A stretch of 64,000 nt of DNA, from the NCBI RefSeq assembly GCF_003473485.1, contig NC_053044.1, positions 36,150,091 to 36,214,090 of the forward strand, in the 5' to 3' direction. Every line of letters begins with the position of its first letter. Within the stretch, counting starts at the first letter, position 1. The DNA comes from Medicago truncatula. Its lineage: Eukaryota > Streptophyta > Magnoliopsida > Fabales > Fabaceae. Shown here piece by piece: positions 1 through 9,240 of the stretch. Made by a program: the position numbers and the translations under genes. The notes beneath the pieces were generated by a model. The model searched no databases, was not told the DNA's origin, and worked only from the letters and a program-made list of their open reading frames with translations.

Positions 1-167
1 GGAGAAAAAGTAATATCAACTGCTGCAGTTTAAAAATGATTTTTTTTCTATGTGGGACCAAGTAACAGTTTTTTTTTCTTTTAAACCTGCTATTGAAGGT
101 AATTTTGAGAGGACCATAGGTGAACCTCTAATATCAAGGACCATATTAGGGGCTCCCTTGATTTATT

Positions 168-2428
168 ATTATTTTCAGATAAAATGTTGAATTGTGGGTT
201 TTGAGCGAATAGATGGGTTAGTTAATTGTTGAAATATAGGAGATTATGAGAAAATAATAGTTTTTACACATAAGAAAGAATAGAGGTGTATTAGTAAAGA
301 GGATGTTTAAGTAAGTAATTAAGTTGCGTTTTAACTAAATAAATAGAATGAGGTGTAAATAGTGGAGAGTAAACATGTTAGAAAGTTGTGAGAAAAACCA
401 AGCCCATTAAGTAGATTAATAGAGGAAAGTCGTAAGAGAATTAGGTTAGAACACACAAAGAGCAAAATTGAGAGAAGAGGCATATAGGAACTAGGGTGTG
501 AAGAGAAAAACACAAGAATAGGAGCTTGAAGAGAGACTCAACCATAGAATTTGTTAACTTTGTTGATTTTTGAGGTAAGGGAGGAGTCTCTATTCACATA
601 AGGGTTGTATGAACATATGGGTAGTAAAGAATCTGTGTTTCTTCTTCTTTGTTTTCATGATCTTTTAATGAATTCATGTTAAATTTGTGCTCTAATTGGT
701 TGTTGTGATTTTGAGTATGTTCTTATCTCTGAATTCATGATTTTGATATGTTAAATTCGTGATTATGTTGTATTTTGAGTTTTGCATGTTGAAGTGTGTA
801 AAAATCATGAAATTCAATGCATATTTGATGTTTTGATATGACTTGAAAACGAAAGATAACTCCACATTTTGATGATTCTAATAATTTTACTCCACATTTT
901 GTTAAATTCAATGCATATCTAAAGATGTGTCATTGCGAGTCATATCAAAATATCAAATATGCATAGGTGGGCCTCAGGAGAACTGTTTTTGCTGAAGATG
1001 ATAAGGGAAAGGAGGTGCAGATAGAGCTAAGTCGCGTAGTGTAATTCCAAAAGAAGTGGTTGTAACAAATAATCTTGTTTATTATGAAAATAATGTAACG
1101 GCAGGACCTAATAACCAGGCCTGACGAGAAAAATGAGTCTTGTATTTTGGAACTGCCGAGGCTTGGGAAACCTGAGTGTAGTTCCTAAACTAAAATTCCT
1201 AGTCCGATATTATAAGCCGGATGTCCTATTTTTTAAGTGAGACATTTGTCCACAATAATAAAATTGAGAAATTTTGCTACGTATTGATTCTTGCTTTGCA
1301 CATGAGAGTTAAAAACCAACAAGTAGCGAAATTCCTCAATTTTATTTATGTGGACTAATATCTCACTTAAAAACAAATATCTGACTTATAGTACCGAACT
1401 AGGAGTTTGGTTTAGGAACTACACTAAGGTTTCCCAAGCAGTTCTAACATACAAGACTCGTTGTTCTCGGCAGGCCTGGTTACCAGGTCCCGCCGTTACA
1501 TTATTTTCATCATAAACACAAGATTATTAATTAGAGACACTTCTTTTGTAATTACACTACGTGACTTATTCTGCACCTCCTTTCCCTTATCATCATCTTC
1601 AGCAAAATCTTTTTTTAGGCTCGTTGTCCTGACTCGATAATTACACAGCTTTAGACATGGATCAAATATGCATTGAATTTAACTAAATGTGGAGTAAAAT
1701 TGTTAGAATTAGAATCATCAAAATGTGGAGTTATATTTTGTTTTCAAGTCATATCAAAACATCAAATATGCATCGAATTTCATGATTTTTACCCACTTCA
1801 ACATCTAAAACTCAAAACATAACATAACCACGAATTTAGCACATCAAAATCATCAATTCAGAGATAAGAACATACCCAAAATCATAGCCAAAAATTAGAG
1901 CACGAATTTAAAATGAATTCATTAAAAGATCATGAAAATAAAAAAATAAAAAATAACGCAAACTGTTCACTAATCATATGTTCATACAACCCTTACGTGA
2001 ATAGAGACTTCCCCTTACCTCAAAAATCAACAAAGCTAGCAACTTTTATGGTTGGGTCTCTCTCCAAGCTTCTCTCCTTGTGGTCTTCTCTTCAGACCCT
2101 AGTTCCTCTTTGCCTCTTCTCTCAATTTTGCTCTATGTGTACTAACATAATTCTTTTAAGACTTTCCCCTATTTATAACCACTTATTGGGATTGGTTTTT
2201 CTCATAACTTTCTAACATGTTTAGTCTCCACTATTTACACCTCCCACTATTTATTTAATTAAAACACTACTTAACTTGCTTACTTACTTAAACTTCCTCT
2301 TTACTAATACACCTCTATTCTTGTGTTAAAAATATCCTTTTCTCCTTAATTTCTCATAATCTTCTATTTTTCATCAATTAACTAACTCATTTATTCGCTA
2401 AAAACCCACAATTCAACAACATTTTTTT
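168..2428. repeat. Long inverted repeat made of two head-to-head, internally deleted LINE copies
   Basis: The arm at about 168-1280 is repeated in reverse complement at about 1323-2428, around a spacer of roughly 42 bases (1281-1322). Matching stretches run through the whole arm: 'gggttgtatgaacatatg' at about 603-620 pairs with 'catatgttcatacaaccc' at about 1976-1993, and the outer 'gttgaattgtgggtttt' pairs with 'aaaacccacaattcaac'. The inner end of the left arm encodes an LINE endonuclease start at about 1134 (MSLVFWNCRGLGN), followed by YKPDVLF. A one-base shift in a T tract then moves the SETFV motif to another frame. The right arm carries a diverged mirror copy. WNCRGLG is the usual beginning of the plant L1-type endonuclease domain. 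The outer parts of the arms probably come from the 5' region of the element. Neither copy can be functional. The two arms differ by scattered substitutions and small indels, so the structure is not an assembly duplicate of one strand. Confidence 0.8.
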
Positions 2429-3264
2429 GAAAACAATAAACAGACAAAATCCTAAATAATAGCAATAGCAATATTACTAATATTATATAACAATGTTACA
2501 TTTCCCCTTGTTATATAAATCTAAACAAGTTGTTGATGAGAATTTAAAGGTCGTGAGTTCTATTTGATGAGTATGTAACTCTTATTTGAAAGCGCCTTTG
2601 TTAACTGTAGTTATTCTGGATAGTAATGACTTACCATCCTCCCAAGCCAAATCTTCAATCATCACAGGATTTTACTAAATTATGAGCATTCTATGTGACA
2701 ACGAAGTTGTTCCTCCAATAAAATCCAAATTGCAAGTTTATTTGATGAATATATTTATGTTCCTAACGGTAACTCCTTTAGCGTCTTAAAATATAAGATA
2801 TTTTGTCTAAGAAGGGTGCTAATATACTAGTTATTTCAATCTCAATTGTGGCATAAGTATAATCTAAAGAAAAAAATCAAAGGTTAAATTTCTTATTTGA
2901 TATGATTTTTTATTAATATTCATTTATAAAGGATTTTTTAGTCCAATGACATGTATATTTTTTATTTTTGTATTATTTTTAGTCCAGACATGATTGCAAA
3001 TTTTTTCTATTATTTTGAAGGTTGATGAACTAGCGATATAAATCACCTTAAAGATTTGATGTCAAGTCTAATACTTGCTGTGTTGAATGAATTTGCTCAC
3101 ACTTGGGTTCAGGAGACTTATACTTTATTCTTTTTATGTATTTGATGACATTTTATTTCCTTTCAAAATATAGATTGAGAAATTTGTAGTCATTTTACGA
3201 AATGTTCAACATTTCTTCTTTGTTTTGGGATATGCCAACTTTTCTCATGTATCTTATGAAATGT
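2429..3264. other. Intergenic, no gene seen
   Basis: AT-rich DNA with stop codons in all frames and no repeat structure that I can recognise. Confidence 0.6.
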
Positions 3265-3475
3265 TGCCTATTCCTGCTTAAAAATAGGCGGAAGGGGCTA
3301 TTTGAAGGCTTCAATGTGAAATAAGCTTTTAAAAAGGCCTGTAGGTCAGGTCAGGCTTATTAAGAAGCCTATGAAAGATAGTAGGCCAGATTCAAACTTA
3401 ATATATTCGAAAAGGGCCAGGCTCAAGCCTTACAAAGTCTGGCCTTATTAGCCTATTTTCAACCTATGCCTACAC
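3265..3475. repeat. Foldback/MITE-like element with GGCCT/AGGCC repeats
   Basis: The ends are imperfect inverted repeats: 'gcctattcctgcttaaaaat' at the left and, reading the right end in reverse, 'aggcataggttgaaaat'. The interior holds many GGCCT/AGGCC words in both orientations, a composition typical of a common plant non-autonomous DNA element. No clear target-site duplication was found. Confidence 0.45.
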
Positions 3476-3532
3476 AGTTACCGAATCACTGACTATAGTT
3501 TCATACCTGCATTCTCAAGATCCCTCCCAGTT

Positions 3533-4020
3533 CTATATAAATATGGATCCTTCATGTCTCCATTTGCCTAAAAACATGCAAGAATCACTCTGCGTATGAG
3601 CATCATCTTTTTGCACTAGCGTACACTTTTCCCTCTCTTCATCCCCCAGCCCATTTATACCCAGCAACTTCTGCTTAATTTGTCCCTGAACCACAACATA
3701 TCTCTCCCTGTCTTGCTCTGATATCACTTGTAACCATGTCAAACATGGAAACTGAAGGGAACTAAAGAGTGAGGAATGATCAGCAATGCAAAAAAAGAGA
3801 AATCATTAATGAGGAGTGGCTAGTGACAAACATCTAGGCAATATGACACATCAAGTTGGAGATAAAGGGTCTTGCGAGTGTACATTGAGGGATTCTAGGA
3901 CTGCTTAGATATGAGACTCTACAATTGAGAAAAACATAGAATCAATTGGTATTAACTAAAAACAAGCATAAATGTCAATAGCGGCCATGCTGACCGCTAT
4001 AGCGGAAAAAAAAAATACCT
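3533..4020 (-). mobile_element. LTR-retroelement remnant (LTR edge plus primer-binding site)
   Basis: On the minus strand the sequence reads TGATATCAGAGCA (3726-3714), close to TGGTATCAGAGC. That word is complementary to the 3' end of initiator tRNA-Met and is the usual primer-binding site of plant LTR retroelements. Directly upstream on the minus strand is ..GGTTACA, a plausible LTR end in CA, so the LTR would lie at about 3729-4020. Downstream is an open frame of about 69 codons (3742-3533) that may be untranslated leader or a gag start. The second LTR and the polyprotein are absent. The outer LTR limit is a guess. Confidence 0.45.
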
Positions 4021-4030
4021 ATACCAAAAA

Positions 4031-4461
4031 ATGCATACTCTTTTGAAGAAACAAAATAACTCCAAATTAAAGATTGCTTAACTTAACAATGCTATGACGC
4101 ATGTGAATGAGAACAAAGCATGCCTAAATAACCTGTGCTGATTTGTGGAGAAAACTGTGAAGTCAAAAAACACTTGATTTATACAAATCAAATGTTCATT
4201 TTAAAGAAAAATATTTGTAACAATTGGTTAAAAAATAATATCCAGATTTAAATAACTTTATAATGTGCTAACATTTAATCATAATCTCAACTTGAATTTT
4301 CATTGAAATAATATAACTATTCAGTTTATTGTTCTCTCTAAATTTAATTTTAGTTTAAAGGAACTAATCCTTTAATCAAATATAATTAAAAAAATGGCGT
4401 TAAATGATTAAGTTATAGAACAAACATTCTTATGCCTCACGAGTCATGAGCTGAAAAACCT
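4031..4461. other. Intergenic, 3' flank of the glutaredoxin-like gene
   Basis: AT-rich, with no coding potential seen. It presumably holds the 3' untranslated region and polyadenylation site of the minus-strand gene that ends at 4462. Confidence 0.5.
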
Positions 4462-5601
4462 TTATTGCTCTCCGAGGGCAGCAGCTATCTTCTTCTGGAG
4501 GAGCTCCACTCCTAAACGAGGAGACAATCGTGGTAAAGTTTCCTGGAAAACAGAACAGTGTCAACGTGAGATACTGATTTTTTTTCCTTCAATATTTTGA
4601 GTCTTTTATTTTTCAATATTTATTAGGTGGTCATGAATTCCAGCCATATCATATGAGCAACCTAAACTCCATCTTGATTGTAAACAAGGCCATGGAACAG
4701 CCAAATGAGGTAACACACCTCACAAACTGCAAAAGAAATGACTCAGCTGCAATGGAAACAAGTTGCGAGTATCAACGCGTAATAGCATGGGAGAACGGAC
4801 CAGAATCAAACAGTTGGATGCCAAAACCAGAAAACCAATAAGAATATCAAACTTCTAATGACTTGCTTTGGTCCATACTCTATAAGCCACAACTTCATAC
4901 ACATAACTGAATAATTTCCGAGCACCATGAAATGAGAATGGCCAAATTTCATACGCAACTCAACCAGTATTTAATTCAGTCCAGCCAGTGTATTTTTCTG
5001 AGCATATGATTATAGTCCAGGTTACAACGCAATCAGACACAATAATCTGATCTTACAACTAAAATTTGAAGCATATATAATGAATATATGGGTGTCATTA
5101 ATCAAATGTGGCTGATTATGCATTTGATTGATTTCGATAAACAACTTGATTAAGGGCGTTATAATAAAGTAACAAACCTCGGTGCCATCAGAGAGAACTT
5201 TAGCTAACACAGGTATCTCATATTGATAAGCTTTTTCCCATTCTGGATTGCTCGTTATATCTCTTATCTGATAAAAAAAAAAAAAAAAATCAAATCAAAT
5301 CAAAAACCGCAAATTCATATTAACACGTAAAATTCACAAAAGATGATACCTGTAAATCAACGTCGTTAAGGGAATGTGGACCAGAAAGCGAGAATGCATC
5401 TTGAAGCTTCTCTTTGAGACCATCGCATAAACAGCAACCGGGTTTAGAGTAAAGGATGAGTTTTCGAGAAGAAGGTGAAGTTGTGGTTGTTGAAAAGCAT
5501 AGAGGTTTGAATTTGTGAAGGCGATTAGTTTGTACGCCGCCGGCTAACACCGTTGAGGGTTTTGCTACTGCTAACACTGCCACCGCGCGTGCCACCGCCA
5601 T
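4462..5601 (-). CDS. Glutaredoxin-like (DUF836) protein, probably plastid
   Basis: Three exons read on the minus strand: 5601-5350, 5267-5178 and 4542-4462. The frame is continuous across both GT-AG introns and gives 140 residues. Residues 1-45 are rich in Ala, Val, Ser and Thr with basic residues and no acidic ones, as in a plastid transit peptide. The mature part starts at RKLILYSKPGCCLC, a thioredoxin fold with a C56-x-x-C59 redox pair. It continues with NPEWEKAYQYEIPVLAKVLSDGTE, where the cis-Pro (IPVL) typical of glutaredoxins is visible, and ends with a C-terminal helix. Members of this family are small thiol oxidoreductases or iron-sulfur-related proteins, and a precise substrate is not known to me. 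The ATG at 5601 is the first in frame and gives the targeting peptide. Intron 2 is about 635 bases. The family call is secure; the targeting is inferred. Confidence 0.88.
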
Positions 5602-6527
5602 TCTTCTTCTCTTTCACAGACACGCAAATCATACCCGTTTTAATCTGTTAATTAAACCCGGTCTTTTTAATGGGCTCTTGTTTCTAATTATTTTGGAAAA
5701 TGTTATTTCCACCTCCCTAATTTTAATTTAATAATGGAGTGTGGTAATTGAGTACATTTGTTGTTGTTTTTTGGTGTTTGATTCTTAGTTTTTTCTTTGA
5801 CCTCTGGTTTGGATCAAAGTGCATATCAACTAGTTGGTACAACCGTTTTATAGTTAGATCGAAACTAAAAATGTGGTGATTTTTGTTACTCTACAGTAAC
5901 CATTTAGAAAAAGTGCTCAAACATGTTCTTTATAATAATGTTCTACTATATATTTTCTTTTATATGATAATAAAGTTTAGACAAGCTGAATTCCGGAGGC
6001 TCGAAGCTCATAAAACACTAATATAGGTATTTAGTTCTTAAATAGATAGTTGGATTCGAATTCATATCCTTGTGAGATTTGAGCTTGAGCTCAATCTGTA
6101 ACAACTAGTCTATATTCGCACAATACTCTCAATGTTTGGATGAAAATCCTATTAATAGCTCAATACAAATGATTGTTTCTTTTTATCACTAATTTAAGTG
6201 TTGCTCGCTGATCATTTTCCTAGTATATCTCTCTTCTTTAAAACAGGGCATATCATTTGCATTAGACATGCTGAACTGCAATTGCTTTTTCTATTGTACT
6301 ATAAGTGACATGAGAAGTTCATAGTTACAGAAGATGTTCAATTAACCACATGGAATAAAGTAACAAAACTCCTAAATTCAGAATATATGTAACTCCCACC
6401 ATACCCCTTGTAGAGGCAATCCACCAACCCCCAATTATACATGAAAAATACTATACAAGTCATAACTAAATCTCCAAAACTTACAGAAAACAATTTGGTT
6501 TTGACAAGTGCTATAAGAAAGTAAAAT
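5602..6527. promoter_or_regulatory. Promoter region of the glutaredoxin-like gene and 3' flank of the p24 gene
   Basis: No coding potential is seen. The part next to 5601 must contain the promoter of the minus-strand glutaredoxin-like gene, and the part near 6527 contains the 3' end of the next minus-strand gene. I do not see a convincing TATA box. Confidence 0.4.
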
Positions 6528-8120
6528 CTATATGAGCTTCTTCTTCCGAAAGTAGCGTCTCAGATACAACAGCTGCAACACCGAAACCGAAACGCATACA
6601 CCAAGAGACATTATACTGAACCAAGCAACTCTGCCATTTGTTGCTTCACTAACTTCTCTCATCTCTGCTTCCCTACACCATTGTCCAAGAAAGAAATAAA
6701 AGTTATGAAATTCATTGATCAAGCAGAATGAATGATCTTGGTTATTTTGTACTCATTATGTTTTCCAAAGTGATTAGAAATTTAGAATAACCTAACTTCA
6801 TAAAGACCTCAATAATGAAAGATTGTCATACATCGGCTCTATTTGGGTTAACAAGCTTAAATAATCACTTTTAGCAAGTGTTTATCATACAATTGTTTAT
6901 GCATAAGTTATTTCTATAACAAAAGATAAATAAGGTCAAACAATTTTCATATTCGCTATAAACTACTTTCATAAACCATCTTGGATAGCTTATAGAAACG
7001 CTAAAAACAATTATGCAAATGTTATCGGTTGTTTCCATAAACTCTCTCAAATAGTCTCACAAGTGTATTTGTCGGTAGATAAGCTCAAATAAGCCAATCC
7101 AAACAGACCCTAAAACTGAAATCAAATATGACAATCAGTATAAGAGATTTTACCTGTTCTTTAAATATAACAGATTCTCATGGATGGCTTGCACAGCTCC
7201 GTCAAGTTTCCTTAGCTCAAGTTCAACTCCCTTAAACCATTTTCCAAAATGATTATGTCACTAAACACTTCTATATAAATAAAAAAAATCCCATATAGAT
7301 ATTACAAAGGCAAAGATAGAGAATGAAAGAAATTTATTTATTACCTCTATCTTTTCCTTTTTTGCAACAGAGTCCCAATCTTTGGCAGAGATTCCAGTTT
7401 TCCATTCAAGACTAATTGAAGAACCTGCTAGATTTTTGCTATTCATCCAAAAGCATGCTACATAGCTACCACTCTCCGTAGTTGTAAATGCAAATTGACC
7501 TTGGGTAACATTTTCATTGTTGTGAAGATTATTTCCATATGGAGATGTCACCTAGGGCAAAAGGACAGTCAGTCATGTGTTATACTAAAGTTGAGTTAGT
7601 TTCTCAATTACAAACAAATTTGACACTCCAGGGATTAGGTGTATTGTGCCGGTGTCCGACACCCGTAAGATACTCACAACACACGTCAAAGCAAATTTGG
7701 TCCTAGTGTTATCCCTATTAGCCTCATCAACAAATTTATAATCTTAAGTTGAAGAAACTTTAAAATTAAACAGAACTAGGTGCATGCTAGCATAAAGATC
7801 AAACATGAATTCTACCCACAAAAATAAATATGAATTTTCATAAGCTAAAACTTACTATGAAATAAACAAAAGCAAGAAAAAATAATAAAGCATACCTTGG
7901 CAGAAATAGTAGGAAGTGGATGACCCTGGATATTATCGGCAACAACATAGTAATTGGCTAAAACAACAACGTGTGTTTGGATATCCTGCGACACGCACTT
8001 AGTTCCTGAACTAGGGATACTTAACCAAATGGCGTTGGTTTGAGGGATATTAATAAGAGAGGTGAAACATAACAATAAAATACTAAGAACAATTCGTGTT
8101 CCGTTGAAGCCTTTTGCCAT
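6528..8120 (-). CDS. p24-delta family cargo receptor (emp24/gp25L GOLD-domain protein)
   Basis: Four exons on the minus strand: 8120-7896, 7551-7345, 7230-7154 and 6672-6528, in frame throughout, giving 217 residues. The order is a signal peptide (about 1-30, ending NIPQTNA); a lumenal GOLD domain with the disulfide pair C42 and C108; an N-glycosylation site N-V-T at residue 89; a coiled coil ([20 protein letters not shown]); one membrane span at about 185-207; and a short cytosolic tail ending YFRKKKLI. The final KKLI fits the KKXX COPI retrieval signal, and the aromatic residue before it fits COPII binding. Such proteins cycle between ER and Golgi as p24-beta/delta complexes and help to package cargo such as GPI-anchored proteins. 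The IWLSIP start of the mature protein and the SPYGNNLH block resemble the Arabidopsis p24-delta-3 to -6 subgroup. An in-frame methionine further upstream (8204) was not chosen because it would bury the signal peptide. Intron 3 holds a MITE. Confidence 0.93.
6836..7112. mobile_element. MITE in intron 3 of the p24 gene
   Basis: The element begins 'ggctctatttgggttaac' and ends 'aagccaatccaaacagaccc', an imperfect inverted repeat, with many inverted 'cataag/cttatg' words inside. Related copies lie at about 46321-46590 and 54467-54860, each also inside an intron. The family resembles non-autonomous DNA transposons that are abundant in legume introns. Confidence 0.7.
7621..7700. repeat. Fragment of the 'GTGTCCGACAC' repeat family in p24 intron 1
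   Basis: The stretch 'gtgccggtgtccgacaccc' followed by 'gatactcacaacacacg' matches the pattern of the longer element at 49197-49772. Only one portion is present here and no ends can be defined. Confidence 0.45.
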
Positions 8121-8593
8121 AACCGATGGTTGACTGTGGAATAAAATAGGATTGTCGAATACAAAGTGGTTCAGATCTAACCCCGAGAGAAAGAAAGAGG
8201 ACAAGACACCACAAGTACAAAGCCTTTGGTGTATGGAGAAAAAATCGAGGGACTCAAGTCGGCGTGTATACTAAACCACCAAATTCATCCCGTCTCGTCT
8301 TTGCAGCAAGTCCTTATCAATTTAGGTTCTGTTTGGCAAGAAGTTGGTTAAACTAGTTTATAGTTTATAGCGGGTAGCTTAAAAGTTTGTCCGCCAAAAA
8401 TAATCTCGATTGATGATGGTTTTTTACCATGAGTTTATAACTTATTTTGCTAATTTATAACTTATTTTTCAGAAGTTGTTTCAAGTAGTGTACTAGTGTT
8501 TGTGTTTATAGCTTATAACTTATCATTTTTTTCTTCCAATTTTACCTTATTAAAATTCAAGTTTGCCTTTTATTATAAATTAAAATCAAGTCT
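8121..8593. promoter_or_regulatory. Upstream region of the p24 gene with an AT-rich MITE-like patch
   Basis: This region must include the promoter of the minus-strand p24 gene. At about 8325-8530 it holds repeated 'tttatagcttataactt' words and a 'ctgtttggcaag' edge, in the style of a decayed non-autonomous transposon. No coding potential is seen. Confidence 0.35.
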
Positions 8594-8718
8594 CCCGTTA
8601 GCATAGCTCAGTTAGTAGGATAATGCATTATTATATGCAAGGGTCGGGGTTCAAACTCCGGACACCCCACTTATTCACCGGTGAATTTTAACCACTAGTA
8701 TACCTGACAAAAAAAAAA
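8594..8718 (+). mobile_element. tRNA-derived SINE
   Basis: The head has internal RNA polymerase III promoter boxes: an A box TAGCTCAGTTAGTAGG (about 8604-8619) and a B box GGTTCAAACTCC about 30 bases later. A short body and an A-run (about 8708-8718) follow. The head resembles a tRNA but cannot fold as a functional one, and the element continues past the tRNA end to a poly(A) tail, as SINEs do. Convincing target-site duplications were not found, so the copy is probably old. Confidence 0.75.
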
Positions 8719-8907
8719 TTATATTTTTAAAGTAGTGCTAACTTGTGCCCTTATGACACACGTTAAAGTAAAGAAGAAATATTATCTAATATATGCGACA
8801 TTTTGTTTACTCTATAAGTTTCTTTTTTTCCATAACACAATTTTTTTCTACTTGTAGCATTTATGTCATTAAATTAAAAACATCTTATATGAAATTTTAA
8901 GCAGGTG

Positions 8908-9240
8908 TGTTGAAAGTGTAATTCTACTTTTATTTTGATAATTAATATGGTTGGGTATGAGATAATTTAAGTCTTACATCGCTAATGAATGAATAAAATG
9001 TTGGATATGAGATATAACGTTTTTCTCTTTTGTGGTCCTGAAACTTTGACTCGTTGTTATTCTTAATGTTCCTCGAGACTATCCAACAAGTGGTACGAGA
9101 GCCCTGGTTCGGTTTGGGGGGAGAGCGAGAGTGGACCGTAATATTGGATCAAATATAAGAGGTGGAAACTGGAAACTCACACTTGGGAAAATGGTTGTTG
9201 GGTTTCAAGTAAAGAGAGAATATTTTGAAATAATGTCATT
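8908..9240 (+). mobile_element. TRIM-like small LTR-element remnant
   Basis: A putative short LTR (about 8908-9088, starting TGTTG and ending CCAACA) is followed two bases later by TGGTACGAGAGCC (9091-9103), a mutated form of the initiator-tRNA primer-binding site TGGTATCAGAGCC. About 110 bases on, after a purine-rich run, 'tgttgggtttcaag' (about 9197) looks like the beginning of a truncated second LTR. There is no coding sequence. Size and layout suit a terminal-repeat retrotransposon in miniature. The limits are approximate. Confidence 0.5.

Noticed and set aside
1913-2215. A 100-codon frame
   Set aside because: It lies within the right arm of the LINE inverted repeat and its mirror in the left arm is not conserved as coding.
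4001-4012. GC-rich palindrome 'agcggccatgctgaccgct' near 3980-4003 as an operator
   Set aside because: It sits at the outer side of an LTR remnant and the same kind of word is common at plant repeat ends; there is no gene it could serve.
7845-8204. Longer start for the p24 protein at 8204
   Set aside because: It would place 28 extra residues before a clear signal peptide; the family starts at the Met corresponding to 8120.
8598-8675. A tRNA gene
   Set aside because: It has A and B boxes but cannot form a proper cloverleaf, and continues into a SINE body with a poly(A) tail.
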